Positions 34,675 to 42,648 of a DNA stretch of 64,000 bases are shown here, in pieces; the stretch's first letter is position 1, and each line of letters opens with the position of its first letter. This stretch comes from CAMEGH01 sp052103595 (GTDB lineage: Bacteria; Patescibacteriota; Saccharimonadia; Saccharimonadales; Saccharimonadaceae): the NCBI GenBank assembly GCA_052103595.1, contig JBQEKC010000002.1:124001-188000 (forward strand), in the 5' to 3' direction. A program made the translations under genes and the position numbers. The notes beneath the pieces were generated by a model. That model worked only from the letters and a program-made list of their open reading frames with translations. It searched no databases and was not told the origin of the DNA.

Positions 34675-36485
34675 TAAAGAGATGTCTTTTACTTTTATGC
34701 GTTTTACTTATGGCGACAACAAGCGTGCAAATGGAGGCTAACGCTATCACTGATCCTCGCTTTTTTTCTTCAAACAATATTCTTTATTATGACGATGAAT
34801 GTCTAGAGGTAAGTAGCGCAGAAGCCGTACAGCTAGCCGGAAATGATAATGAACAAAAAATCCTTAACTTTTTTATGCGAAAAGGGCTTTCTCTCGCACA
34901 AGCTGCTGGCATTGTAGGTAATATCATGCAAGAGTCAGGATTAAAACCAGATATAGAGCAGGGAGGGAAAGTAGTCGACGAAAACTATACGCCTCGAAAC
35001 GGTGTTGGATTTGGCCTTGTGCAGTGGACTTTTACAGAGAGGCAGGCACCGTTAGTTGCTTTTACAGAAGATATGGGAGTATCTGTGATTGACCTCGGCG
35101 GGCAACTTGGTTTTATCTGGCATGAACTAGAAGGGCAGTGGCTTTCTACACTAAATAAATTGCGTTCTACCGACGATCCTACAGAAGCCGCCGTCGTATT
35201 TCATGATGGCTATGAACGTTCCGCCGATAGCACTAGTCAGGTGAGGTCAGTGCGTGGAGGCAATGCGCAAAAAATCTACGACAAGTACAAAGACGCTCCA
35301 GCACTTGCCGGAGTGAGCGCCGAAGACACACTTCGCCAACCGGGCGGTGACCCGGATGGATCGTCTGGTAACAGCTCTCTTGGTAAGGTATATGTTCTTG
35401 GTGATTCTATTACACAAGGTGCCGCAAGTATCTACGAAGAAAAAATGAAAGAAGCTGGCGCCTCAGAAGTTAAAGTCAGCTATTCAGGTGGAGGTAACCT
35501 TGACAACCCCGGTACAACCGGAACGATGAGGAGCGGACTTGACTCTATACGAGCAGACAAAGGCTATATTAAAAATGCAGATACAATTGTTGTTGCGCAC
35601 GGTACGAACAACATGTCAAACACACGCCCAGCAGACACTCTCATAAAAGAAGCCATGAAAGAAATAAAAAACACTGGTACAAACGGAAAAGTGTTCTGGG
35701 TAGACGTCGCTATTACCGAAAACGGCCCGGCCAATTACCAGCCTATCGTTGGAAACGTTAATAATGCTATTTACGCCAATAGTAGCGCCGGCTACACGCC
35801 TATTTCATGGGCAAGAGTCGTCGATCCTAGCTACGACCCAGCGCATGCAACCGGGCCAACTAAACATAATACTGAATATATCAGTAGCGACGGCATTCAC
35901 CCGACAAGCGCAGGAAGTACTAAGCTTGTTGAAACGGTAATTGAAAATATTAAAAACGGTGGTGGTGTTGAGAGTAGTGAAAATCAAAACTGTAAAGAGG
36001 CAGGCTTCGCCGGCGGCAACTTCAATGAAACACTAAAACATTACGCCTGGAGCGAATGGAAAGGGATGACGATTGAGGCACGCCCGGAATACACCGAGGC
36101 ATACACAAAGGCTCGCGCCGAAGGCCTCTACATTGGCGGCATTAGCCACCCAGGTATCGACTGTGGTGGATTCGTCACGCTACTTGTACGCGATAGCGGC
36201 TTTGATAAAGGGTATAATTATGAAGGAAAGGGCGGCAATACCAGCATGCAAGAGAAGTGGACACAGGAAAACTGGGAATCTTTAGGGGCAAGTTCTTCGA
36301 TTGATCCAGCAAGCTTACAGCCGGGTGACGTCGCCATTAATGCCGGCCACACTTTTATTTACGTCGGCGACGTACCGGGGTTTGAGTCAAAAATCGCTTC
36401 GGCCTCACTTGACGAACGCGCCCCAATGGCAGACACCGCCCAACAAGCCACTCAGCCTGGATTTAACTGGTACAGAAAGAAGTAG
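34671..36485 (+). CDS. Secreted multi-domain hydrolase: lysozyme-like + SGNH hydrolase + NlpC/P60-like peptidase
   Basis: 604 aa. The signal peptide ends near residue 25 (MEANA). The tail-lysozyme-like domain (about 55-205) has LSLAQAAGIVGNIMQESG. An SGNH/GDSL hydrolase domain (about 238-425) has VYVLGDSITQG (Ser), HGTNN and SDGIHP (Asp and His). An NlpC/P60- or CHAP-like domain (about 445-600) has GIDCGGFVTLLV (Cys) and GHTFIYVGD (His). SGNH enzymes can de-acetylate wall sugars, so this one protein could remove acetyl groups and cut glycan and peptide (inference). Its lysozyme domain is paralogous to that of the 28288 protein. Confidence 0.82.
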   Translation: MIKRCLLLLCVLLMATTSVQMEANAITDPRFFSSNNILYYDDECLEVSSAEAVQLAGNDNEQKILNFFMRKGLSLAQAAGIVGNIMQESGLKPDIEQGGKVVDENYTPRNGVGFGLVQWTFTERQAPLVAFTEDMGVSVIDLGGQLGFIWHELEGQWLSTLNKLRSTDDPTEAAVVFHDGYERSADSTSQVRSVRGGNAQKIYDKYKDAPALAGVSAEDTLRQPGGDPDGSSGNSSLGKVYVLGDSITQGAASIYEEKMKEAGASEVKVSYSGGGNLDNPGTTGTMRSGLDSIRADKGYIKNADTIVVAHGTNNMSNTRPADTLIKEAMKEIKNTGTNGKVFWVDVAITENGPANYQPIVGNVNNAIYANSSAGYTPISWARVVDPSYDPAHATGPTKHNTEYISSDGIHPTSAGSTKLVETVIENIKNGGGVESSENQNCKEAGFAGGNFNETLKHYAWSEWKGMTIEARPEYTEAYTKARAEGLYIGGISHPGIDCGGFVTLLVRDSGFDKGYNYEGKGGNTSMQEKWTQENWESLGASSSIDPASLQPGDVAINAGHTFIYVGDVPGFESKIASASLDERAPMADTAQQATQPGFNWYRKK

Positions 36486-36486
36486 T

Positions 36487-37143
36487 ATGCCCCAAGAAGT
36501 ACGTCTTTTACTCCAACGTTATAAAAAACACCTCCTTCTTGGTGGATTGTTTGTGGTAGTTTCAGTGGTATTTATTGCGTTTGCTGTGTGGCAGCAGCAG
36601 GTTGATGAACGAGCCGGTAAAATCGCCGTACAAGTGCATACCGTACCGAAAGACGCGGTTGTGTCGGTTGACGGACATGAATACGACGGTGAGACAATCT
36701 ACCTTGACACAGGAACACATCAAGCGACTGTATCCAAAGAAGGGTTTAGCTCATACACACAAGAGCTGGTAGTGAATGAAATAGCTGAATCTCGCATTTA
36801 TGCAGGGCTAGCGCCCGAAAGCGACGATGCAAAAAAGTGGCAATCGCGCCACACCAGAGAGTACGCCGAACTCGAACGCCAAAGCTTTCAGTTTTCCCAA
36901 AGCTACGGCGAAGCATTTAGCGAACGGTTTCCAATTGTCAGCAGCCTTCCGCTTCAAGATCCGTATTTTACCATCAGCTACAAGGTAGATGCGGGAGGGG
37001 ATATCGTACTTACTGTTAAAGGAACCTCGCCGCGCTACCGCGAATTTGCCATCGAAGAGCTCCGTCGGCGCGGATTCGAACCAACTGATTACCGATTTGA
37101 ATTTATTGGCTTTACTAATCCACTTGAAAAGGAGCGTTCATAA
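36487..37143 (+). CDS. Membrane-anchored PEGA-like domain protein
   Basis: 218 aa from ATG 36487, one base after the upstream stop. One helix (about 18-38) is followed by a PEGA-like beta domain (KIAVQVHTVPKDAVVSVDGHEYDGETIYLDTG). The C-terminal part is shared with the 30727 protein. PEGA domains usually occur in surface proteins and bind other surface components. Its stop overlaps the start of the next gene. Confidence 0.65.
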   Translation: MPQEVRLLLQRYKKHLLLGGLFVVVSVVFIAFAVWQQQVDERAGKIAVQVHTVPKDAVVSVDGHEYDGETIYLDTGTHQATVSKEGFSSYTQELVVNEIAESRIYAGLAPESDDAKKWQSRHTREYAELERQSFQFSQSYGEAFSERFPIVSSLPLQDPYFTISYKVDAGGDIVLTVKGTSPRYREFAIEELRRRGFEPTDYRFEFIGFTNPLEKERS

Positions 37144-37763
37144 TGTTTTCTCGCCGTACGCGTATTATTACTACTACCATAAGCGCGAGCGTTATTATCA
37201 TTGCCGCAATAGTTGGCTGGCTTATATACACCTCATATAGCACTGTCACGTTTACGTTTGATGACGAAAACGGCCGTGCAAATATTGCTAGCACCGAAAC
37301 AGGTGAAATTACCGTTGCACATAATCAAACAATACGCCTGAAAAAAGGTGAGTATACGCTGAATCAATTTGGCGAGCATATTCATACGGATAGCCGTGCG
37401 ATTATGATTGAAGATAGTGCGCAAACGATCGCCGTTTCGTTTCATTACACACCTGATTACCTTGAAAAACAATACGAAAAAGAAGCCGCAGCAATTCGCA
37501 GCGCGCTTTTACAGGAATATCCTCGTTTATCGCAGCTCTATCGCATCTCAGGTAGCGCACTTTACGAAAAAGGGCAGTACTACGGAGCAAAATTAACGTA
37601 TCGCGATACAAAAGCAGCAAATCGTGATAGTTTGCGTGTTTTAATGAAGAAAGAAGACGACACGTGGCGGGTGATGTCGCGACCACCAACACCCGTTCTT
37701 TCTGCACCAGATTTTTCTGAGGTTGCTTCTGCAACCCTTGAAACAATTAATCAAGTGAAATAA
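37143..37763 (+). CDS. Membrane-anchored protein, paralog of the 31118 protein
   Basis: 206 aa with one helix (about 10-30), then a beta-rich part and a second region aligned with the 31118 protein. It is the last gene of the surface locus. Its stop lies 17 bp inside the 3' end of recF on the other strand, with no terminator in between, so transcripts of the two blocks should collide here. Function unknown. Confidence 0.65.
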   Translation: MFSRRTRIITTTISASVIIIAAIVGWLIYTSYSTVTFTFDDENGRANIASTETGEITVAHNQTIRLKKGEYTLNQFGEHIHTDSRAIMIEDSAQTIAVSFHYTPDYLEKQYEKEAAAIRSALLQEYPRLSQLYRISGSALYEKGQYYGAKLTYRDTKAANRDSLRVLMKKEDDTWRVMSRPPTPVLSAPDFSEVASATLETINQVK

Positions 37764-38787
37764 CCGAGCGCGTATCGATGCCAGTATAGGCGTGCGTACT
37801 TGTGATAAACATTTGGCTATCCCGACACTTTTCAGCCAAACGCTGCTGGCGAATCTCGTCTAATTCGGCAAACACATCGTCAAGAAGTACGATCGGGCTA
37901 GTGTCAGTGGTTTCGGTGGCAACGTCAACCTCGATAAATTTGAGCGCTAGTACGGTTGAGCGTACCTCACCACGAGAGGCAACCTGTACAGCTGGCTGGC
38001 CATTAAATTCACATAAAATATCGTGCCGGTGTGGCCCAACCGAGGTAAACCCAAGCATCGTATCGCGCGCAAACTGCGCGTGGAGTTCGTTAACGAGTTT
38101 TTGCTGCACGCCATCAATAAACGTGTGAGAGTAATGAAGCGTCACCGTGTCATTTGTTCCCGCAATACTCTGATACGTTGGCGTTAATGACTGATTAATT
38201 TGCTCGACAATCATCGTGCGACGCTCAATAATGTGCGCGCCATATTCTGCGAGCGCCATATCCCACACGAATACGTCATCGGGCGTAACGCCTGACTGCT
38301 TCAGTGCAGCGTTACGTTGTTTGAGGGCGCGGTCATATTTGCGCAAGGTCGCTCCGTACTGCGGATCAATCTGGCTGATAAAGGTGTCGAAAAACACTCG
38401 ACGTCGAGCAGGGGAGCCATGAATCACTCGTAAATCATCTGGCTCGAACAGGACAACCGGGACTTTTTTTGCAGCTGGCATGCGTCCAAATTGCCGATCG
38501 TCCACTAAAAACTTTTTTCGCGCGGTTTGCTTTTGGCTATCAAACGAAATAGTGCGTGGCCCCGTCGAGGTTTCCACATCCACGCGCCACCACGGCGCAT
38601 CATGCTGTAATAATTCGCGGTCACTCCCGCGAAACGATGTACCACGCAGCGCAATATGAAGCGCCTCAAGTAGTGTCGTTTTACCGCTACCATTTCGCCC
38701 CGTAATCACCGTTACGCGCGCCGTCACCGGGAATACTCCATCGGTGTGCGTGCGCAGGTGTTGCACTCGCAACTTCGCAATATCCAT
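37747..38787 (-). CDS. recF: DNA replication and repair protein RecF
   Basis: 346 aa from ATG 38787, which begins MDIAKLRVQHLRTHTDG and lies 1 bp after the dnaN stop; in-frame upstream starts would lie inside dnaN. Walker A is GRNGSGKTTLL near residue 30, and Walker B is VLLDDVFAELD near residue 310. RecF loads RecA at gaps with RecO and RecR. Position after dnaA-dnaN is the classic origin order. It ends in a 17-bp convergent overlap with the surface locus. Confidence 0.95.
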   Translation of the reverse strand: MDIAKLRVQHLRTHTDGVFPVTARVTVITGRNGSGKTTLLEALHIALRGTSFRGSDRELLQHDAPWWRVDVETSTGPRTISFDSQKQTARKKFLVDDRQFGRMPAAKKVPVVLFEPDDLRVIHGSPARRRVFFDTFISQIDPQYGATLRKYDRALKQRNAALKQSGVTPDDVFVWDMALAEYGAHIIERRTMIVEQINQSLTPTYQSIAGTNDTVTLHYSHTFIDGVQQKLVNELHAQFARDTMLGFTSVGPHRHDILCEFNGQPAVQVASRGEVRSTVLALKFIEVDVATETTDTSPIVLLDDVFAELDEIRQQRLAEKCRDSQMFITSTHAYTGIDTRSVISLD

Positions 38788-38788
38788 A

Positions 38789-39889
38789 CTAGCTCTTGAG
38801 TGGCATAATAATATGCTTGTAATTGGCGTCTTTCTTTGCAGATGAGAAGACAGTCGGCGCAAGTTTTCCACTAAAGCCAAAGGCGATTTCTTTATCATCA
38901 ATCACGTTAAGTGCTTCGCTAATGTAGCGCGAATTGAGCGTAACAGTACCGTCAGCATCAACCTCGGCACTTGCCTCTGAGGTATTTTCGCCAAGCTCGC
39001 TCGCCACAGAGTGCATTGAAAGCGTTTTACTCTCGGCGCTGGCGGTAATCGTCACACTGCCACCAGAATCTCGCGCGAACAAGCCGGCAACTTTTGTAAC
39101 ACGTACAAAATCTTCACGCGGCAAAACAACGTTTGTTTCGGTTGAAGTAGGAATAAGCTGACGGTAGGGTGGAAAATTGCCATCAATGAGCTGGCTGGTT
39201 ACTTCGGCGCCATCAATATAAAAGCAGACTTGCGATTCATCAAGCAATACTTCTACAGCTTCTGTCGTATCACTAATGTTGCGTAATACTTCTTGCAAGC
39301 TTGTCGTAGGGATGATTGCAGCAACTTCGCTACTAGACTCCATCAAGCGACGCTCCGCTAGGCGATAGCCGTCCGTTCCCGCTAAATATAGATGTCCCTC
39401 ATGTGAATGCCAATACACACCTGTCAGGACTGGTCGTGTAGCATCGCCACTGGTCGCAATAATCGTTTGGCTGACTGATTGCTTAAAATCTTCAGCCGTC
39501 ACGTTATAGCGTACCGCCAAATCTTCATTGATTGCCGGTAGTTCCGGGAAGTCGTCCGCCGACATGCCATTAATCATCGAGCTGTATTTCCCTGATTTTA
39601 CGTGAAGCTGTGAACCTTTCACCGTCAGTTCAATTTGCCCCTTCGGAAGGCTCGCAATAAATTCGGTAATCAAACGAGCCGGTACTGTAATTGCTCCTGG
39701 TTTAATAATCTTAGCGCCCACATATTGTGACGTGGCAATCTCCATGTTCATGGCTGCAACGAGGAGGCGAGTTCCGTCTGTACGAAACAAAATATTATTC
39801 AGGATAGGGAGTTGGGTCCGACTTGCTGCTATCCGGCTTGCTGCACTCAGTGCTTTGGAAAGATTTTCTTGTAAGATTGAAAGCTCCAT
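38789..39889 (-). CDS. dnaN: DNA polymerase III beta sliding clamp
   Basis: 366 aa from ATG 39889, where the protein begins MELSILQENLSKALSAASRI as beta clamps do. AAGAAAGGA precedes the start. Three repeated clamp domains span the length, including GDATRPVLTGVYWH, the segment TDGYRLAERR, and the conserved end HIIMPLKS. The dimeric ring encircles DNA and tethers the polymerase. The gap to dnaA (282 bp) is wide for this genome and carries DnaA-box-like sites. Confidence 0.96.
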   Translation of the reverse strand: MELSILQENLSKALSAASRIAASRTQLPILNNILFRTDGTRLLVAAMNMEIATSQYVGAKIIKPGAITVPARLITEFIASLPKGQIELTVKGSQLHVKSGKYSSMINGMSADDFPELPAINEDLAVRYNVTAEDFKQSVSQTIIATSGDATRPVLTGVYWHSHEGHLYLAGTDGYRLAERRLMESSSEVAAIIPTTSLQEVLRNISDTTEAVEVLLDESQVCFYIDGAEVTSQLIDGNFPPYRQLIPTSTETNVVLPREDFVRVTKVAGLFARDSGGSVTITASAESKTLSMHSVASELGENTSEASAEVDADGTVTLNSRYISEALNVIDDKEIAFGFSGKLAPTVFSSAKKDANYKHIIMPLKS

Positions 39890-39942
39890 TATTATATATC
39901 CTTTCTTAAATTTTTTAATCTGGTTGTAGTAATAGTAGGTAC

Positions 39943-40155
39943 TGTGGAAAGTGGGGATAACTGCCGCCAGACATCTGTTATTGCTCGTAAAAAGGCGGTG
40001 TAAAACTGGGTGGATGAAATGTGGGATGTGTGCGGATAAGTTGGAGGTTTTACCCATGCCTTCGTGGGGGTCGAGTAACTATTATGTTCAGCTGTGGAAA
40101 CACGTTCACAGGTTTTCCAGCGAGCTTTTCCCAGGTTATTCACGCGTTTTCCACA
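39943..40155. promoter_or_regulatory. DnaA-box-like cluster between dnaA and dnaN
   Basis: Sites close to TTWTNCACA or its complement: TGTGGAAAG (39943), TGGGGATAA (39952), TGCGGATAA (40031), TGTGGAAAC (40093), TTATTCACG (40136) and TTTTCCACA (40147-40155). This could be part of a bipartite origin or a DnaA-regulated dnaN promoter. Confidence 0.55.
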
Positions 40156-40171
40156 AGAGAAAGACAAAAAA

Positions 40172-41548
40172 TTATGCATACAATCGGTCCCGAATATCAC
40201 TAACTTGCTCGCGGATAGTTACATCAAGCTTGAGCGATTTTTCAATTTTATCAATTGAGTGAATGGCGGTGGTGTGGTCTTTGCGACCAAGATGTGAAGC
40301 GATCGCAGGATAGCTCAGGTGTAGCTCCGCACGAATCAGATACATTGCAATTTGACGTGCAATGGCAATGTGTTTGTTGCGCTTTGGGCTGCACATTTCA
40401 TCAACCGATAGGTCAAAGTAGCGCGCTGTCTTGTCGATAATTTGTTTGGCAGTAATACGTTGCGGGCGCGAGGCGCGCGTATTGCTAATGAGCCCTTCGG
40501 CGATCTGGATATCTGGTTGAACGCCACGCATTTCGGCGTAGGCAAGGAGCTGGTTAAGCGCACCTTCAAGTTCGCGGACGTTGGTTTTAATGTTTTGTGC
40601 CAAAAACTCAATTGTCTCACGGTCAAGTTCTACACCGCTGAGCGACGCTTTTGCCTCAACGATAGCACAGCGTGTTTCAAATTCTGGCATTTGAATGTCG
40701 ATCGCCATACCCATTTCAAACCGACTGCGCAAACGGTCAGCGAGCGTTGGGATACTTTTTGGCGGTCGGTCGCTACTAATAATAATTTGCTTATTATTTT
40801 GGTGCAGGTGATTAAACGTGTGGAAGAATTCTTCTTGCGTCTTTTCCTTACCGGCAATAAACTGCATATCATCAATAATAAGAACATCAACATTACGGTA
40901 TTTGTCGGCGTAGCCCTGTTTTTTGGCACGGACGTTTTCAAGGTAATCTTTATAGAACGTTTCGATGGTAGTGTAGAGTACCTTGGCGGTTGGCTGTTCG
41001 CGCAGCAATTCATTGCCGATCGCTTGCATTAAGTGCGTCTTACCAAGCCCAACCCCTCCGTATAAAAAGAGTGGATTATACTTAGTACCAGGGGTAGCTG
41101 CGACGGCACGGCATGCTGTATAGGCAAGGTCGTTGCTTGACCCAGCTACGAAATTATCAAAAGTATAGCGCGGATTAAGGGTAATGCTTTTGCTTGCACT
41201 GGCCGTTGGAGCGGCCGCTGCCATTGATTGCATTGGTGCGATAAGCTGCTCGGCACGCGCAGCGGTACTTGGACGAGTTGTTTCGCGGCTAATAACGGCT
41301 TTCTTTGCTTTATTATTTACAACGTAGTGAATGTTTTTTGGCGTAAGACCGTTTTTTTCAAGAGTTTGGCGAATTTGGTCGTCGTACTTTACTTCAAATT
41401 GGCGAATGGCAAACACGTTCGGTACAGCAATAGTGACAGTGTCGTCGTCAGCTTCAAGGAGTTCTGTCGGTCGAAACCATGTCGTGAACGTTGCATGAGG
41501 AACCGAAAGTTCAATCTCACCTAAAACGCTTTGCCAGAGTGCGTGCAC
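40172..41548 (-). CDS. dnaA: Chromosomal replication initiator DnaA
   Basis: 458 aa from a GTG at 41548, preceded by AAGGGGGA at 4 bp; a nearby ATG at 41552 is in another frame. Domain I is at about 1-80 (LWQSVLGEIELSVPHATFTTWF), with a short Ala/Ser linker. The AAA+ domain has Walker A GGVGLGKT (164-171) and Walker B VLIIDDMQFI. Domain IV ends with the DNA-binding signature SHLGRKDHTTAIHSI. DnaA-ATP binds DnaA boxes and melts the origin. Flanking box clusters support this as the replication origin. Confidence 0.97.
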   Translation of the reverse strand: MHALWQSVLGEIELSVPHATFTTWFRPTELLEADDDTVTIAVPNVFAIRQFEVKYDDQIRQTLEKNGLTPKNIHYVVNNKAKKAVISRETTRPSTAARAEQLIAPMQSMAAAAPTASASKSITLNPRYTFDNFVAGSSNDLAYTACRAVAATPGTKYNPLFLYGGVGLGKTHLMQAIGNELLREQPTAKVLYTTIETFYKDYLENVRAKKQGYADKYRNVDVLIIDDMQFIAGKEKTQEEFFHTFNHLHQNNKQIIISSDRPPKSIPTLADRLRSRFEMGMAIDIQMPEFETRCAIVEAKASLSGVELDRETIEFLAQNIKTNVRELEGALNQLLAYAEMRGVQPDIQIAEGLISNTRASRPQRITAKQIIDKTARYFDLSVDEMCSPKRNKHIAIARQIAMYLIRAELHLSYPAIASHLGRKDHTTAIHSIDKIEKSLKLDVTIREQVSDIRDRLYA

Positions 41549-41835
41549 ACATCCCCCTTATAGATCCGCTAAACAGCCCACCTGTTCTTTGGAATCCCTC
41601 CGTTAATATCTATTCATTACTATATAAAACCTTGGAGTTTTCCACAAGTAGGTGAGTGGTGTAAAAAACGTCACGGAAAATTGCTCGAGTTTTCCACAAT
41701 GACTACCCTCATCTGTTAAATTGTGGAAAAGTGAGTATGTTTTGGGGATAAGTGATATAGCTTTGTCAGGTAATGGGGTATTTTTCAAGCCGTTATCTTG
41801 CAAAAACAGGGAAGTCGGGGTATACTAGAACAGAT
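41549..41835. other. Putative replication origin (oriC), dnaA-rpmH gap
   Basis: A 287-bp gap with TTTTCCACA at 41638-41646 and 41690-41698, its complement TGTGGAAAA at 41722-41730, and TGGGGATAA at 41743-41751. An AT-rich stretch at 41602-41631 could be the melting region. A possible leftward dnaA promoter (TTGTGG 41642-41647, 17 bp, TATAGT 41619-41624 on the reverse strand) overlaps the first box, which would allow autorepression. Confidence 0.7.
41798..41826 (+). promoter_or_regulatory. Promoter of rpmH
   Basis: TTGCAA (41798-41803), 17-bp spacer, TATACT (41821-41826). The rpmH ATG is 9 bp after the -10 box, with no Shine-Dalgarno: a leaderless transcript is predicted. Confidence 0.7.
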
Positions 41836-41973
41836 ATGCCAAAGCGAACACATCAACCACACAAGCGACACCGCGCACGTACGCACGGGTTCCGCGCACG
41901 AGTATCTTCAAAAGGTGGACGTGCCGTTATCAAGCGTCGCCGCATCAAGGGTCGCGCAAAGCTCACTGTATAA
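41836..41973 (+). CDS. rpmH: 50S ribosomal protein L34
   Basis: 45 aa, beginning MPKRTHQPHKRHRARTHGF, with the family signature (HGFRARVSSKGGRAVIKRRR). Upstream in-frame starts precede the promoter and are excluded. It is divergent from dnaA, with the origin between. A terminator follows 15 bp after the stop. Confidence 0.96.
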   Translation: MPKRTHQPHKRHRARTHGFRARVSSKGGRAVIKRRRIKGRAKLTV

Positions 41974-41988
41974 TAGCAGTAAAGTACT

Positions 41989-42022
41989 AAAATAGCTCCA
42001 AAGTCAAATGGAGCTATTTTTA
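41989..42022 (+). terminator. Terminator of rpmH
   Basis: AAAATAGCTCCA-8-TGGAGCTATTTT, then TTATAT. A strong 12-bp stem with a T run. Confidence 0.8.
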
Positions 42023-42061
42023 TATATAAGAAATATTATTATGTAAAAGTCAAATAAGGAA

Positions 42062-42163
42062 ATGAGTAGAGAAGTGGACAAGGTGATAGATTCACTCGCT
42101 CAGCCCTTACGCGCCGATAAAACTCTTCTCAAGAAAAGTTTTATCGGGCTGCAGTCGCTTTAG
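42062..42163 (+). CDS. Possible 33-aa small protein inside a palindromic element
   Basis: ATG 42062, preceded by AAGGA, opens 33 codons ending in DKTLLKKSFIGLQSL. It runs through the left arm and centre of the 118-bp palindrome. The opposite strand of the palindrome reads a similar string (DKTFLEKSFIG), which follows from the inverted repeat. The frame could be chance or a coding property of the element. Confidence 0.25.
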   Translation: MSREVDKVIDSLAQPLRADKTLLKKSFIGLQSL

Positions 42164-42193
42164 TGTCGCTTCATCGAATCTATCACCTTGTCC
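42076..42193. repeat. 118-bp nested palindromic element (MITE-like or structured RNA)
   Basis: Outer arms GGACAAGGTGATAGATTC (42076-42093) and its exact complement (42176-42193), 18 of 18 bp. Inside them CGATAAAACT (42115-42124) pairs with AGTTTTATCG (42137-42146) around a 12-nt loop, flanked by CAGCC/GGCTG. No known RNA family motif was recognised. No second copy was noticed in this window. Confidence 0.7.
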
Positions 42194-42220
42194 GTGCGCG
42201 CTGAAGTCATTCATTACCTA

Positions 42221-42229
42221 TGCTACAAT
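42221..42229 (+). promoter_or_regulatory. Extended -10 promoter of rnpA
   Basis: TGC-TACAAT, with 9 bp between the box and the ATG at 42239 and no Shine-Dalgarno. Confidence 0.5.
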
Positions 42230-42238
42230 AACAACATT

Positions 42239-42598
42239 ATGTTAAGTCAACGTTATCGGTTTCACGGACACGGCAGCCTGCGATATGTCTATCGAAATGG
42301 CCAGTCGGTACGTTGTCACCTTATGACGATAAAATATACTGAAAATAAACGTCGCAAAACGTCGCGCTGTAGCATTGTCGTGAGCAAGAAAATCGCCAAA
42401 CATGCCGTTGATCGTAATCGTATTCGCCGCCGACTGTACGAAGTCGTTCGTACTTCGTGGCCACATATTCGCACACCACACGATATTGTTATTATTGTTG
42501 CCACGGCTGATATCGCTACGTTACCACATGACGAACTTGTTGCGTGCGTGCAGGAGCAGCTTGTTACTGCACACATCCTCCCCTCGCCTGTTGGGTAA
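42239..42598 (+). CDS. rnpA: Ribonuclease P protein component
   Basis: 119 aa from ATG 42239, giving the usual opening MLSQRYRFHGHGSLRYVYRNG. The hallmark RNR-type motif is DRNRIRRRLYEVVR near residue 62, preceded by SIVVSKKIAKHAV. It helps the RNase P RNA cut tRNA leaders. The usual neighbours (rpmH before, yidC after) are present. A longer frame starting upstream would run through the palindrome and lies before the promoter, so it was not used. Confidence 0.94.
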   Translation: MLSQRYRFHGHGSLRYVYRNGQSVRCHLMTIKYTENKRRKTSRCSIVVSKKIAKHAVDRNRIRRRLYEVVRTSWPHIRTPHDIVIIVATADIATLPHDELVACVQEQLVTAHILPSPVG

Positions 42599-42606
42599 AA
42601 TTCTGG

Positions 42607-42612
42607 TACAAT
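42607..42612 (+). promoter_or_regulatory. -10 box before yidC
   Basis: TACAAT, 36 bp before the GTG of yidC. A GGAG site (42633-42636) lies in the leader, so this unit is not leaderless. Confidence 0.4.
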
Positions 42613-42648
42613 AGAACGTAAAGTAACAGATACGGAGACAGTAAGAAC

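Noticed and set aside
3264..37763. Integrative conjugative element or prophage
   Set aside because: No integrase, relaxase, coupling protein, attachment repeats or capsid genes were found. Lysozyme- and endolysin-like domains occur only fused to signal peptides or membrane anchors of the surface locus.
40442..41032. 196-codon open frame antisense to dnaA
   Set aside because: It lies wholly inside the conserved AAA+ and domain IV coding region of dnaA and has no start signals.
41773..41835. Longer N-terminus for rpmH
   Set aside because: It would include the promoter and give a 66-residue L34, longer than the family's usual ~45.
42076..42193. RNase P RNA, tmRNA or 6S RNA
   Set aside because: The palindrome lacks the conserved cores of these RNAs and is too short.
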